A DNA stretch of 64,000 nt from Aureivirga marina (lineage in GTDB: Bacteria; Bacteroidota; Bacteroidia; Flavobacteriales; Flavobacteriaceae), in contig NZ_JADPIB010000003.1 in assembly GCF_015767265.1 (NCBI RefSeq), positions 372,001 through 436,000 on the forward strand, given 5' to 3'. Positions within the stretch are counted from its first letter, which is position 1. The number at the start of each line of letters is the position of its first letter. The notes beneath the pieces are model-generated. The model worked only from the letters and a program-made list of their open reading frames with translations, was not told where the DNA came from and did not search any database. This document shows positions 56,336 to 64,000 of the stretch, piece after piece. The position numbers and the translations under genes were made by a program.

Positions 56336-59300
56336 TTAGCCTATTATAAAATCTGATTCTATATTCATATTTCCAATTCCTCTTGGTTCTGCATTTAAAT
56401 AATTTAAATGATCATGTGTTTCAATTTCATGTTCACGAACTGACAACATCACAGACCATGGGAAAGCAGAATGTATTTCTTCTTCTCCGACTTCTTGTCG
56501 AGCTGTATCTAATAACGTAAAGCTTTTATTTACATCTTCATACACTTTAATCATTGAGAAAGATGTCACAAATCTAACATAAGACAAACTCTGAATAAAA
56601 GCCAAAACCTCTGATTTGTAAATTGTTCTTCCAAACTCTTCTTCATCTATTTCAGAAAGAGTTGGTTCTATAAAATCAATTATATCTTGATTTAATTTTT
56701 CAATTTGATTCACATCTTCAAAGCTTTCATAAAATTTTACTTTACAAAAAACTTTTACTTCTTCATAATATGCATTTGAAACTTCCAAGCGCACAAAAGG
56801 AGATGTTTTTTGTGAAATATATTTTTTAATTTCTAATAATTTATCTACTGGAAGTCTTGGAAATCGTTTACTATCAGCTTTAAAAACATCAGGAATTAAT
56901 ACAATTTTCACACAACCTGGATCAATAATTACTTTTTGGTATTTTTTTCGTTCTTCTTCAGAAAAAATTTGTGGAGAAAAACATTTTACTTTATAAACTA
57001 TCGGAAATTGTTCTAAAATAATTTTCTCATAATCCACACCATTTATAGCTCTATTTTTATGATGTAAACGTTCACTAACTCTTTGATAAAAAGAAGTTTC
57101 TGATTCTTCTTGTTTTCCTCTAAAAGAATGAATTGGCTGAAAAACAGTTTCTAATTCTGGATAAAAATCCAATGCTTTATGAATTGTTCCTTGAGGCAAA
57201 ATTCCATTTTGAAATGAAACATCACTATAAGAATCACGAACAACTTCAATCGCATTTTCATAAATATCTGTAATTCGATCAAAGCAAAATTCTCTTTCAG
57301 AAGTAATTTTAATCCAATAAAAATCTTTTGGTAAAATAGTATTTTCTTTATTGATTTTCGTTGGAATTTTTAAAATCACAACACCATTATTTATCAAACC
57401 ATTTGTCGTATCGTTTTTTACATTTTCTTTTGCGATTTTCACCCATTTATTATTCTCTAAATACCACCATCCTAAATTTTCTTCTTGTGTAAAATATCCA
57501 TCTCCAAAATTTTCATCAATTAAAAAAAGTAAAGAAATAATTCCTGAATCTGGAATTGTATTTATTCCTAACATTAAACTTGACATTTCTGTCGTCATTT
57601 CATATTGAGATTTCAAGTTTTTCTTTGCTCCAATATGATGATTTAAATATCCAAAAGGCATGATTTCTACAAATTGCATCAATTCAAATTCCTTGTGTTT
57701 TCTGGTTAATTGAGAATATTTCTGATTAGAATCTACTGAAATATTTAAGTAATCAATGAATAATGAAAATGGTTTATTTGGCAAAGGTTGTGGATTTTCT
57801 TTTTTACGATCAAAAGCATTTTTTTGTGTAATTAAAGAAACAACTTCTGTATATTTTTCATGACCTAAACCAAAAATTGGCATGTATAAATCGAATTTAA
57901 AATAACATTTTTCAGGCTCTAAATCTCTTAAAAAATAAGTCAAATCTGGAAAATCAAAACTGCAAAAATTAGTATCATTCAAGAAAATATTATTTTTTAA
58001 ATCTTTAAATTCTTTCAACAATTCATTTTCATAATATAAACTTGGAATTATATAATATTGATTCGTGAAATCATCTGTAAATGAAACATCTTCCAATAAT
58101 TCATAATCTTTAAAATAAGTCTGAAAATCTGTTCTTTGAAAAGGAAATTCTCGCCAATGAAATGTGATATTCAATTTAGTAATTGGTTTTTCAAATAAAT
58201 CAATTCCATTTATAATCAGGTAATCTTGATTTTTCGGAATTGTTCCAAAAACCTCAAAAGGTTTATCAATTTCAATTGCTCCATAATTATTTTTCGCAAG
58301 AATATTTTGCACTTTTGGGCGATTTGTAAAAATTACATAATCAATAATATCCATTTCTTGCATAATTGAATATAAATACAAAGCGCTTTCCTGTTTTAAT
58401 TCGAAAACTAATTGTGGTTCATCCGTCGATACTTTTTTTGTAATATTCTTATTAGGAAGTAAATCTGTTGAAGCAATTTCAAAATCAAAAATCCACGAAT
58501 TTCGTTCATTATTTATAGAAAAACCATAATTTTCAATAGATAAAAATTCTTTCCCTTCAAAATAAGTAATATGAAAAGCCGTTTGAAAAATCACATATAA
58601 ACTATAATCTTTATTTTGTTTATTCGCTTCTTCATAGATATTTAAATAATTCAAAAAAGATGTAAAAGCTTCTTCAGAAAAAATAATTTCAGCAGAAATT
58701 TTATTATTTCCAGGCTCAATTTTCAACAATTTTGAAATCACAGAATATCCAGTAATTGCTTGAATATTTTCTTTGAATTGTAAAGAAAGAGATTCGGATT
58801 TTTTAGGTCTAATGAAAGAAGAAACAAAAAAACCTGTAATGATTTGATTATCTAAAGATTGATTATAAATATTATTTTTAGTTTTTTCTAATAAATAGGC
58901 ACGTTCTACACGATAATTTCCAATTGAAACATTTCTTTTAGTTTGAAATAAAATCGGAAGATTATTTTCATTTTTTGCTCCTTGAAAAAAAGTTCCTTGT
59001 CGAAGTTTTAATTCTTGAAATTTTTCTTTTAAAGAAAGAACTAAAAAAGTTTCGTCTACAACAGCAGAAGCTATTTTTTGTTGTAAAATATCTTTATAAT
59101 AATAATCTAAATGTTTCTTAGTTAATGTATTTAATTGATTTTGATTTTCATTGTACAATTTTAAAAAAGCCATCATTAAACCAATATGTGTTTTTTTGGT
59201 TTTAAAATGCGACATACTTTTAATCAACATTTTTCTCGCTTTTGTAGAAAAAAAGTGAATTAAATTGTAGTAACTATTGTAAACTTCCTTTAGAATATCA

Positions 59301-59887
59301 ATTTGTCTTTGATTCATTAAGAAAGCTTCTGAAAACATAAAATCAATATCAGGATTTACATTCCAATCTTTTAGTAAAATTTGAAATTTATCATCTAATT
59401 CTTTTGACCAAGAATATTTATAACTATATAATATTCTGAGCCTACTTTTAAGTTTAGTATCAATAGAATTTGTAATCTCATTAATAATTTCAGAAGTTTC
59501 AAAATCTCGCACTAATTTCTTTCGAATTCCGTTTATAATCAGTGAAGTATTTGCAATATCTTCTGCGAAATTCTGAACTAAATTCTGATTTGTTTCTTCA
59601 TTATTTAAAATGGAAATTCTATCCAAAATTGGCAATACATTTGTTTCGAAATCAAATTCATCAAAACGTGCAATTCGTATTAAAAGAATAAAATTATCAC
59701 CCTCAAAAAAATCACTCCAATCAGAAGTTTTATTCTTTCCAAAGAAAATAATTCTCTTTGCATATTCAGATAAAAAATAGAACAATTCCTCTTCTGAAAG
59801 CTCACTTATTTTAATCGAATTTGGATTCAAATAAGTAAGATTTCTAGTTAATTGACTTGTTCCTTTTAATAAATTAAATCTTTTCAT
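56336..59887 (-). CDS. Baseplate J-like protein (Cis11-like)
   Basis: A 1183-residue protein. The C-terminal part is the J/gp47-like domain: RLHHKNRAINGVDYEKIILEQFPIVYKVKCFSPQ, then YYEEVKVFCKVKFYESFEDVNQIEKLNQDIIDFIEPTLSEIDEEEFGR, FIQSLSYVRFVTSFSMIKV. The N-terminal 800 residues are specific to this lineage. It forms the baseplate wedge in phage T4-like and CIS particles. One of three giant genes of the operon. Confidence 0.78.
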   Translation of the reverse strand: MKRFNLLKGTSQLTRNLTYLNPNSIKISELSEEELFYFLSEYAKRIIFFGKNKTSDWSDFFEGDNFILLIRIARFDEFDFETNVLPILDRISILNNEETNQNLVQNFAEDIANTSLIINGIRKKLVRDFETSEIINEITNSIDTKLKSRLRILYSYKYSWSKELDDKFQILLKDWNVNPDIDFMFSEAFLMNQRQIDILKEVYNSYYNLIHFFSTKARKMLIKSMSHFKTKKTHIGLMMAFLKLYNENQNQLNTLTKKHLDYYYKDILQQKIASAVVDETFLVLSLKEKFQELKLRQGTFFQGAKNENNLPILFQTKRNVSIGNYRVERAYLLEKTKNNIYNQSLDNQIITGFFVSSFIRPKKSESLSLQFKENIQAITGYSVISKLLKIEPGNNKISAEIIFSEEAFTSFLNYLNIYEEANKQNKDYSLYVIFQTAFHITYFEGKEFLSIENYGFSINNERNSWIFDFEIASTDLLPNKNITKKVSTDEPQLVFELKQESALYLYSIMQEMDIIDYVIFTNRPKVQNILAKNNYGAIEIDKPFEVFGTIPKNQDYLIINGIDLFEKPITKLNITFHWREFPFQRTDFQTYFKDYELLEDVSFTDDFTNQYYIIPSLYYENELLKEFKDLKNNIFLNDTNFCSFDFPDLTYFLRDLEPEKCYFKFDLYMPIFGLGHEKYTEVVSLITQKNAFDRKKENPQPLPNKPFSLFIDYLNISVDSNQKYSQLTRKHKEFELMQFVEIMPFGYLNHHIGAKKNLKSQYEMTTEMSSLMLGINTIPDSGIISLLFLIDENFGDGYFTQEENLGWWYLENNKWVKIAKENVKNDTTNGLINNGVVILKIPTKINKENTILPKDFYWIKITSEREFCFDRITDIYENAIEVVRDSYSDVSFQNGILPQGTIHKALDFYPELETVFQPIHSFRGKQEESETSFYQRVSERLHHKNRAINGVDYEKIILEQFPIVYKVKCFSPQIFSEEERKKYQKVIIDPGCVKIVLIPDVFKADSKRFPRLPVDKLLEIKKYISQKTSPFVRLEVSNAYYEEVKVFCKVKFYESFEDVNQIEKLNQDIIDFIEPTLSEIDEEEFGRTIYKSEVLAFIQSLSYVRFVTSFSMIKVYEDVNKSFTLLDTARQEVGEEEIHSAFPWSVMLSVREHEIETHDHLNYLNAEPRGIGNMNIESDFIIG

Positions 59888-59906
59888 TTTTTATCTTAAT
59901 TCTTAA

Positions 59907-60317
59907 TTACAAATTTCCTCCTTCCATAATATAAAATGGATACACTAGATTTCGACTTACATTTGTTTGTCTAATTTTATAATTAATTGTGATATATAAA
60001 ACAGAATCTTCAAACTTAAAATCTATTTTTTCAAGTTTTATCCTCGCTTCAAATCGCACGATAGAATCTGTAATTACCATACGCATTCTTGCAAATAAAG
60101 AAGGAGAAATACTTTCAAAAAGAAATTGTTTTAAATTACATCCATACTCAAAATGCATAATTCGTTCACCAGGAACTGTTCCTAAAAGAATGATTAAACT
60201 TTGATGAATGTCTACTTCTTTTTCAACCATTTCATTAGTTTTATTTACTTCTTCAAAGTTTGGTGGAAATGCCCATCCTTTTCCTAAAAAAGAATTATCA
60301 TCCATCTTATCCTCCAA
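59907..60317 (-). CDS. gp25-like baseplate wedge protein (Cis9-like)
   Basis: A 136-residue protein with the GPW/gp25 fold: VDIHQSLIILLGTVPGERIMHFEYGCNLKQFLFE and then ITDSIVRFEARIKLEKIDF. Family members close the wedge and trigger sheath contraction. It overlaps the PAAR gene by 11 nt. Confidence 0.9.
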   Translation of the reverse strand: MEDKMDDNSFLGKGWAFPPNFEEVNKTNEMVEKEVDIHQSLIILLGTVPGERIMHFEYGCNLKQFLFESISPSLFARMRMVITDSIVRFEARIKLEKIDFKFEDSVLYITINYKIRQTNVSRNLVYPFYIMEGGNL

Positions 60318-60603
60318 TCATTACTGTTGCACATCCCATTATAATTGATCCTCCATGAGCAGTTGTATCACCAACTCTTGCTGCAGGAACTCCTCCAATC
60401 ATCACAGAAGATGAACCTTTAACAATCGAATCTGGTGGACCTACACAAGTACAACTATCTCCAACTACAGAAGCTGGTAATCCTCCAATTAAAACAGTTG
60501 GAACTCCTGGACCAATTACAGGTCCTCCAACATGAGGAATTGGTGGAACTCCTGGTGTTTGCATCGGACAAGTATGCATATCTGTTAATCTTGCTGCCAT
60601 CAT
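60307..60603 (-). CDS. PAAR-type spike tip protein (Cis10-like)
   Basis: A 98-residue protein with repeated Gly-Pro-rich beta turns (THCP-type motif as MHTCPMQTPGVPPIPHVGG, VMIGGVPAARVGDTTAHGG, IIMGCATVMIGG). His and Cys residues would hold a metal at the tip. It sits between the VgrG-like gene and gp25; in Afp/PVC the gp25 gene comes before PAAR, so the two are swapped. Confidence 0.92.
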   Translation of the reverse strand: MMAARLTDMHTCPMQTPGVPPIPHVGGPVIGPGVPTVLIGGLPASVVGDSCTCVGPPDSIVKGSSSVMIGGVPAARVGDTTAHGGSIIMGCATVMIGG

Positions 60604-60609
60604 ATTCTT

Positions 60610-62469
60610 TTAATTTATCATTACTAATGTTCCTTTCACTGTTGTTGTTCCAGAAGAACTAACTTCAACACTTGCATTTCCTTTTGCAGAAAATGCTGCA
60701 TCAGCTTCATTTGAAATTTGCGCTCCTTTTGTTGAAACAGAACTTGAGCCTTCCATCGAAAGTCCAACTGAAGCTTTTTCTGAAATATTCTGTCCGCTAA
60801 TACTTATATCATTATTACTTTTAATTTCGATTCCACTACTTGACATCACAATTTGATTGTCATTTTTATCTTGAATTGTAATTCCATCTTCATTTAAAAG
60901 TATTTTATTACTATTCATATCTTGAATTGTAATTCCTTTATTTTTTTCATCTAAAATCACTTCATTTTTAGATAGTGTAGCAATCGTAATTATTTTATTT
61001 TCATCATCAAATTCTACTCTATTATTCGCTTTCGTCAGAATTGCTTTTGTATAATTTGTATTTTCCATTGTATAAGCATCTCCATTATAATCATTTCCAG
61101 GTTTTAATTTAGAACTATAAAGTGAACCTAAAATTATAGGAGAAGTAGGATCATTATTTAAAAACCCAACAACAACCTCATCATCAATTTCTGGTAAGAA
61201 AAAGATTCCTGCTGTATCGGTTGCATAAAAATTGGATAATCTTGCCCAAACTCCATTTGTATCATCTTGCATTAAAGGAAAAGTGACTAAAATTCTATAA
61301 TATTCTTTAGGATCTTGTTCTAATTGTTTTACTTTACCAATCATTAAACCCTGAACTCCAGACAATAATCCAGAAGTATTTGGAGCTTCTACTTTATTTT
61401 TCTCCGCATACCATTCTTCAGAAAGCCCAATAGTAACTGTTGTAATCCAATCACCGTTATCAATCATTTGTTCAACTTTTGAAATAAAAGCTTTACCTTC
61501 AAAACGGTCTCCAACTCCACTTAATTCTATTAAATCTCCAGCTACAACTTTTGTACTTCCTTGAAAAGAAATGGTTCCAGTAATTCGATTCATCCATGAT
61601 TTTTGAAGTCCAGCGTCTGCCCAACTTTTTAAAGTAGCTTCTTCAACTTCTGCATACGTTTGTAAAGTTTCTGATTGTGTTCCTAAATCGCTGGAAATTG
61701 TGGAAGAAGTTATATTTCCTTGTTCATTAACATCTGGATTTGAACTTTCAGTTTGAATAATTTCTTGCGTGCTTAAATCCCATCCAAAACCTTGACTTTT
61801 GGGGTATTGTGTTTCTGAATTAATTTCTAAATTAAAGCTAACTATATCAACGCCATAAGTAAGAAGAAGTTTAGCATCATCAGAAATATTTGGTGCTTTT
61901 ACAGAAACTGTTCCGTTAGAAATGGTAACAATTTTTCCGTTTAAATCTGCTCTTAACAACATAAAATCCCAATTAGAACAATAATGTTGTACAAGCATTT
62001 GATATTGCGTATCTGTCGCTTCTACATCTGCAGTCAAACTTGCTGAAGAAATTATTTCTTCAATAATTTCAGAGTCTTTTTTTTCTGCATAATATTTATT
62101 TACTCTACCTATTGATAGATTAACTGATTTATCTTGTAAAAAAATTTCTAGAGTTGGGAAATCCTCATCATTAAAACTCATTCCATGTTTTACAATAACT
62201 CCTGAAAAAAGTAAATTATTTTGTTCTCTATACCCAACTTTAATTTCAACTTCATTTCCTAAAACAAAAGTATCTGCATTTGAAATTGAAAATTGTTCTT
62301 GTCGTTCTGCGGTATAAAAAAGTTTTAAAGTGGCTTTTGGTATTTTATTAACTTCATTTTCTATTTCAATATATGTTACTTCATAACTTTCATCAATTGC
62401 ACTTCCATTAGAAGTGATTTCATAAGTAACAATTCCAATATCTTTTGTAATTGGTGATTCTGCTGCCAT
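60610..62469 (-). CDS. VgrG-like spike/hub protein (Cis8-like)
   Basis: A 619-residue protein. The N-terminal gp27-like domain contains GNEVEIKVGYREQNNLLFSGVIVKHGMSFND; the middle part is the gp5 OB-fold (VTFPLMQDDTNGVWARLSNFYATDTAGIFFLPEIDDEVVVGF), and the C-terminus is a beta-helix-like repeat (ISISGQNISEKASVGLSMEG, KGAQISNEADAAFSAKG). It forms the central spike that carries the PAAR tip. Confidence 0.9.
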   Translation of the reverse strand: MAAESPITKDIGIVTYEITSNGSAIDESYEVTYIEIENEVNKIPKATLKLFYTAERQEQFSISNADTFVLGNEVEIKVGYREQNNLLFSGVIVKHGMSFNDEDFPTLEIFLQDKSVNLSIGRVNKYYAEKKDSEIIEEIISSASLTADVEATDTQYQMLVQHYCSNWDFMLLRADLNGKIVTISNGTVSVKAPNISDDAKLLLTYGVDIVSFNLEINSETQYPKSQGFGWDLSTQEIIQTESSNPDVNEQGNITSSTISSDLGTQSETLQTYAEVEEATLKSWADAGLQKSWMNRITGTISFQGSTKVVAGDLIELSGVGDRFEGKAFISKVEQMIDNGDWITTVTIGLSEEWYAEKNKVEAPNTSGLLSGVQGLMIGKVKQLEQDPKEYYRILVTFPLMQDDTNGVWARLSNFYATDTAGIFFLPEIDDEVVVGFLNNDPTSPIILGSLYSSKLKPGNDYNGDAYTMENTNYTKAILTKANNRVEFDDENKIITIATLSKNEVILDEKNKGITIQDMNSNKILLNEDGITIQDKNDNQIVMSSSGIEIKSNNDISISGQNISEKASVGLSMEGSSSVSTKGAQISNEADAAFSAKGNASVEVSSSGTTTVKGTLVMIN

Positions 62470-62484
62470 TCTTTTCGTAAAAAA

Positions 62485-63150
62485 TTAAATAATTGGTGGA
62501 AAAACTAAACTCGCTCCAACCTTTAAATCACTCAAACTGGATAATCCATTTGCAGCTGCAACTTGCACATACATTCCACTATTATTATACATTTTGAAGC
62601 AAAGCATTGGTAAATTATCTCCTTCTTCAATCGTTACAATTTTTGTCATATTACCAGAATTACTGGAACTTTCGACCTTTTGATCTTGATCTGTTTGTCC
62701 CATGAAGGAAATATTCACTTTTGCACGAATTGCTTCTCCTGAAGGACGAAACATTAAATAATCCACACTTAACGATTTCAAACGACATCTTAAACTTAAG
62801 GTTCCCCAATTCAATTCTAAATAACTGATTTCTTTTTCAGTTTCATCAACAGAATACACACATTGTTTCAATTCTTCCACCATATCATCCACGCTTTTTC
62901 CTTCATTTTCAACATTTCGCGGAATTACTCCTGTATCATCAAGCATGAAATCGAAAGAAATTTCTTCTTCTCCAAGATTAGAAAACTTTTTAGTGACATA
63001 TAATGCACCTGATGTTTCACTTTCTTTAGAATAGGAAACTGTATAATTATGTTTATAACTAGATGGATTTACCATTACTGTAAATTCACCATTTTTCCCT
63101 GAAGTATCATAAGAATCGTCTTTGTATGAAATTATTTTAAGTTTTTCCAA
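62485..63150 (-). CDS. LysM-containing baseplate protein (Cis7-like)
   Basis: A 221-residue protein: N-terminal baseplate domain (YKDDSYDTSGKNGEFTVMVNPSSYKHNYTV) and a C-terminal LysM-like region (VTIEEGDNLPMLCFKMYNNSGMYVQVAAANGLSS...LKVGASLVFPPI). Same order as Afp7. In this class the LysM part is thought to anchor the baseplate hub. Confidence 0.88.
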   Translation of the reverse strand: MEKLKIISYKDDSYDTSGKNGEFTVMVNPSSYKHNYTVSYSKESETSGALYVTKKFSNLGEEEISFDFMLDDTGVIPRNVENEGKSVDDMVEELKQCVYSVDETEKEISYLELNWGTLSLRCRLKSLSVDYLMFRPSGEAIRAKVNISFMGQTDQDQKVESSSNSGNMTKIVTIEEGDNLPMLCFKMYNNSGMYVQVAAANGLSSLSDLKVGASLVFPPII

Positions 63151-63153
63151 AAT

Positions 63154-63330
63154 TTATCTTCGTCTTTCTTCTCTTAATTTTTTATCAATATAATTTTTGC
63201 AATATTTCTGTACACTTTTCTTAAGTGAACTATTTAATTCAACATTACTAGTTTCTTTAGATTCTTGTATTTTATCTTTGGAAGAATTAATATTCACTTT
63301 AATATGTAATTCTCTAATTTCTATTGGCAT
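63154..63330 (-). CDS. DUF5908 family small CIS protein (Cis6-like)
   Basis: A 58-residue protein (MPIEIRELHIKVNI at the start, RREERRR-type basic tail KLREERRR). DUF5908 proteins of this size and start sit between the tube and LysM genes of flavobacterial injection systems. Its ATG overlaps the end of the tail-tube gene by 10 nt. Too short for most automatic calls, but its position, start and family motif support it. Confidence 0.8.
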   Translation of the reverse strand: MPIEIRELHIKVNINSSKDKIQESKETSNVELNSSLKKSVQKYCKNYIDKKLREERRR

Positions 63331-63818
63331 ATTTCTTTTCTATAATTTGTATAAGTAAATTCTATTGATTCCCACAAAACTTCATTTTTCATAGAATCTA
63401 AATCTGAAACATTATATTTTGTAGGTCTAGCATTACTTATAGTCCAAATTACAATTGGTTTTATATAATCCACACTATAATTATCATAAGAAATCCCTGT
63501 CATATCCAATAACTTAATTTTAATTTCTCTTAGAGTAATTGGCTCTGTATAATTTGTATGAATTGTATCTAAAACCCATTGTGTAAAATTGGAACTTCCA
63601 GCATACATACCTCTTTTTAAAGAAAAAGTTCCAGATTTTGGTTGTTTTGGTAAAGACCATGTAAATGTATTTTCTCCTCCTTCGACCAAGTCTTCAGAGC
63701 CGACTTCTACATTTAGACCTGTCACTTCTTTAAATAGTAAATCTGAATCTTTTTCAAATCCAGCAACTTCTACTTGAAAAAAGAAGCCAGTTGCTGGATA
63801 CCAAGTATTAATATTCAT
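63321..63818 (-). CDS. CIS inner-tube protein (Cis1/5-like), copy 2
   Basis: A 165-residue tail-tube protein with the gp19-like fold: GFFFQVEVAGFEKDSDLLFKEVTGLNVEVG, ENTFTWSLPKQPKSGTFSLKRG, then WTISNARPTKYNVSDLDS and SIEFTYTNYRK. The Trp and the paired GGENTFTWSLPK element are typical. Two tube genes in a row suggest a baseplate-proximal adaptor and the main tube, as in Afp. Confidence 0.92.
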   Translation of the reverse strand: MNINTWYPATGFFFQVEVAGFEKDSDLLFKEVTGLNVEVGSEDLVEGGENTFTWSLPKQPKSGTFSLKRGMYAGSSNFTQWVLDTIHTNYTEPITLREIKIKLLDMTGISYDNYSVDYIKPIVIWTISNARPTKYNVSDLDSMKNEVLWESIEFTYTNYRKEICQ

Positions 63819-63820
63819 TT

Positions 63821-64000
63821 TTATGTTGCTATAGTAATTCCTTCATGAGCGATTTCAATTGTTTCAATTGCCACTTCATTTGCATCTGATTTTAAATCAG
63901 TTCCAGTAATTTTTGTTGGCCAACAATTTGATAAAGTCCATGTCATTTGTGGTTTTCCATCTTCATCACATAAACTTACAACCACTGTTTTTCTTTTGAT
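63821..64000 (-). CDS. CIS inner-tube protein (Cis1-like), copy 1, 3' part
   Basis: Only the C-terminal 59 residues are in the window. They include MTWTLSNCWPTKITGTDLKS and EVAIETIEIAHEGI, typical of tail-tube proteins and distinct from the next copy. The start and the sheath genes must lie beyond the right edge. Stop is at 63821-63823, two bases before the next gene's ATG. Confidence 0.85.
   Translation of the reverse strand: MKRKTVVVSLCDEDGKPQMTWTLSNCWPTKITGTDLKSDANEVAIETIEIAHEGITIAT

Noticed and set aside
47496-64000. Prophage tail module
   Set aside because: No head, portal, terminase, lysis or integrase genes; AAA+ ATPase, DUF5908 and CIS_TMP genes point to an injection system.
1-64000. 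tRNA or rRNA genes
   Set aside because: No GC-rich cloverleaf-like stretch or rRNA motif was seen in the intergenic regions read by eye.

Overview
The window is AT-rich and comes from a member of the Bacteroidota, most likely a flavobacterium. The evidence is secreted proteins with type IX secretion (T9SS) C-terminal sorting domains of types A and B, a LytS/LytTR two-component pair, promoters of the Bacteroidota form (TTG, about 19 nt, TAnnTTTG), few Shine-Dalgarno sequences, and housekeeping genes (dnaX, pheT, pyrD, parE/parC, miaE, msrA) of flavobacterial character. No rRNA, tRNA, CRISPR array, insertion sequence or integrase was found.

Positions 1-9000 look like a small defence island. 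A 5'-truncated McrB-like AAA+ GTPase/ATPase overlaps a DUF2357/McrC-like PD-(D/E)XK nuclease. They are followed by a REP-like inverted repeat, a small acidic protein and a secreted gingipain-like C25 protease with a T9SS tail. Then comes a divergent ATPase + HNH nuclease pair that resembles the Septu (PtuA/PtuB) system. Upstream of that pair lies a 63-bp tandem repeat encoding heptapeptides.

Positions 9000-38000 are mostly chromosomal core and surface functions: a LytS/LytTR pair, two c-type cytochrome lipoproteins, a T9SS type B giant surface protein, msrA, dnaX split in two frames at an A11 run, a CPA2-type antiporter with TrkA domains, miaE, a pair of tandem secreted paralogues, a gene with a Ser-Ser-Cys repeat tail beside a glycine-rich-domain-like protein, a T9SS type A adhesin-like protein, pyrD, a DUF4269 gene, pheT, an AI-2E family transporter, an AraC regulator, a YtxH/holin-like/DUF6327-like envelope operon, an ATP-grasp pair, a Crp/Fnr regulator and a beta-propeller lipoprotein. 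Between 16.6 and 17.1 kb two copies of a tiny reading frame plus terminator lie in tandem.

Positions 38000-47500 hold the topoisomerase IV operon parE-parC, a GNAT acetyltransferase, a DUF805 membrane protein, and an AraC regulator / MFS exporter / SDR dehydrogenase group. The araC and SDR promoters carry the same pair of half-sites, 21 bp apart and at the same distance from the -7 element, which suggests one regulon.

Positions 47496-64000 are a contractile injection system operon read right to left: two tail-tube proteins (one cut by the window edge), a DUF5908 protein, a LysM baseplate protein, a VgrG-like spike, PAAR tip, gp25 wedge, baseplate J protein, a fibre-like protein, a second large baseplate protein, a tape-measure-family protein and the AAA+ ATPase. 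The order matches extracellular contractile injection systems (Afp/PVC/MAC/AlgoCIS-like). Sheath and cap genes must lie beyond the right edge if present.
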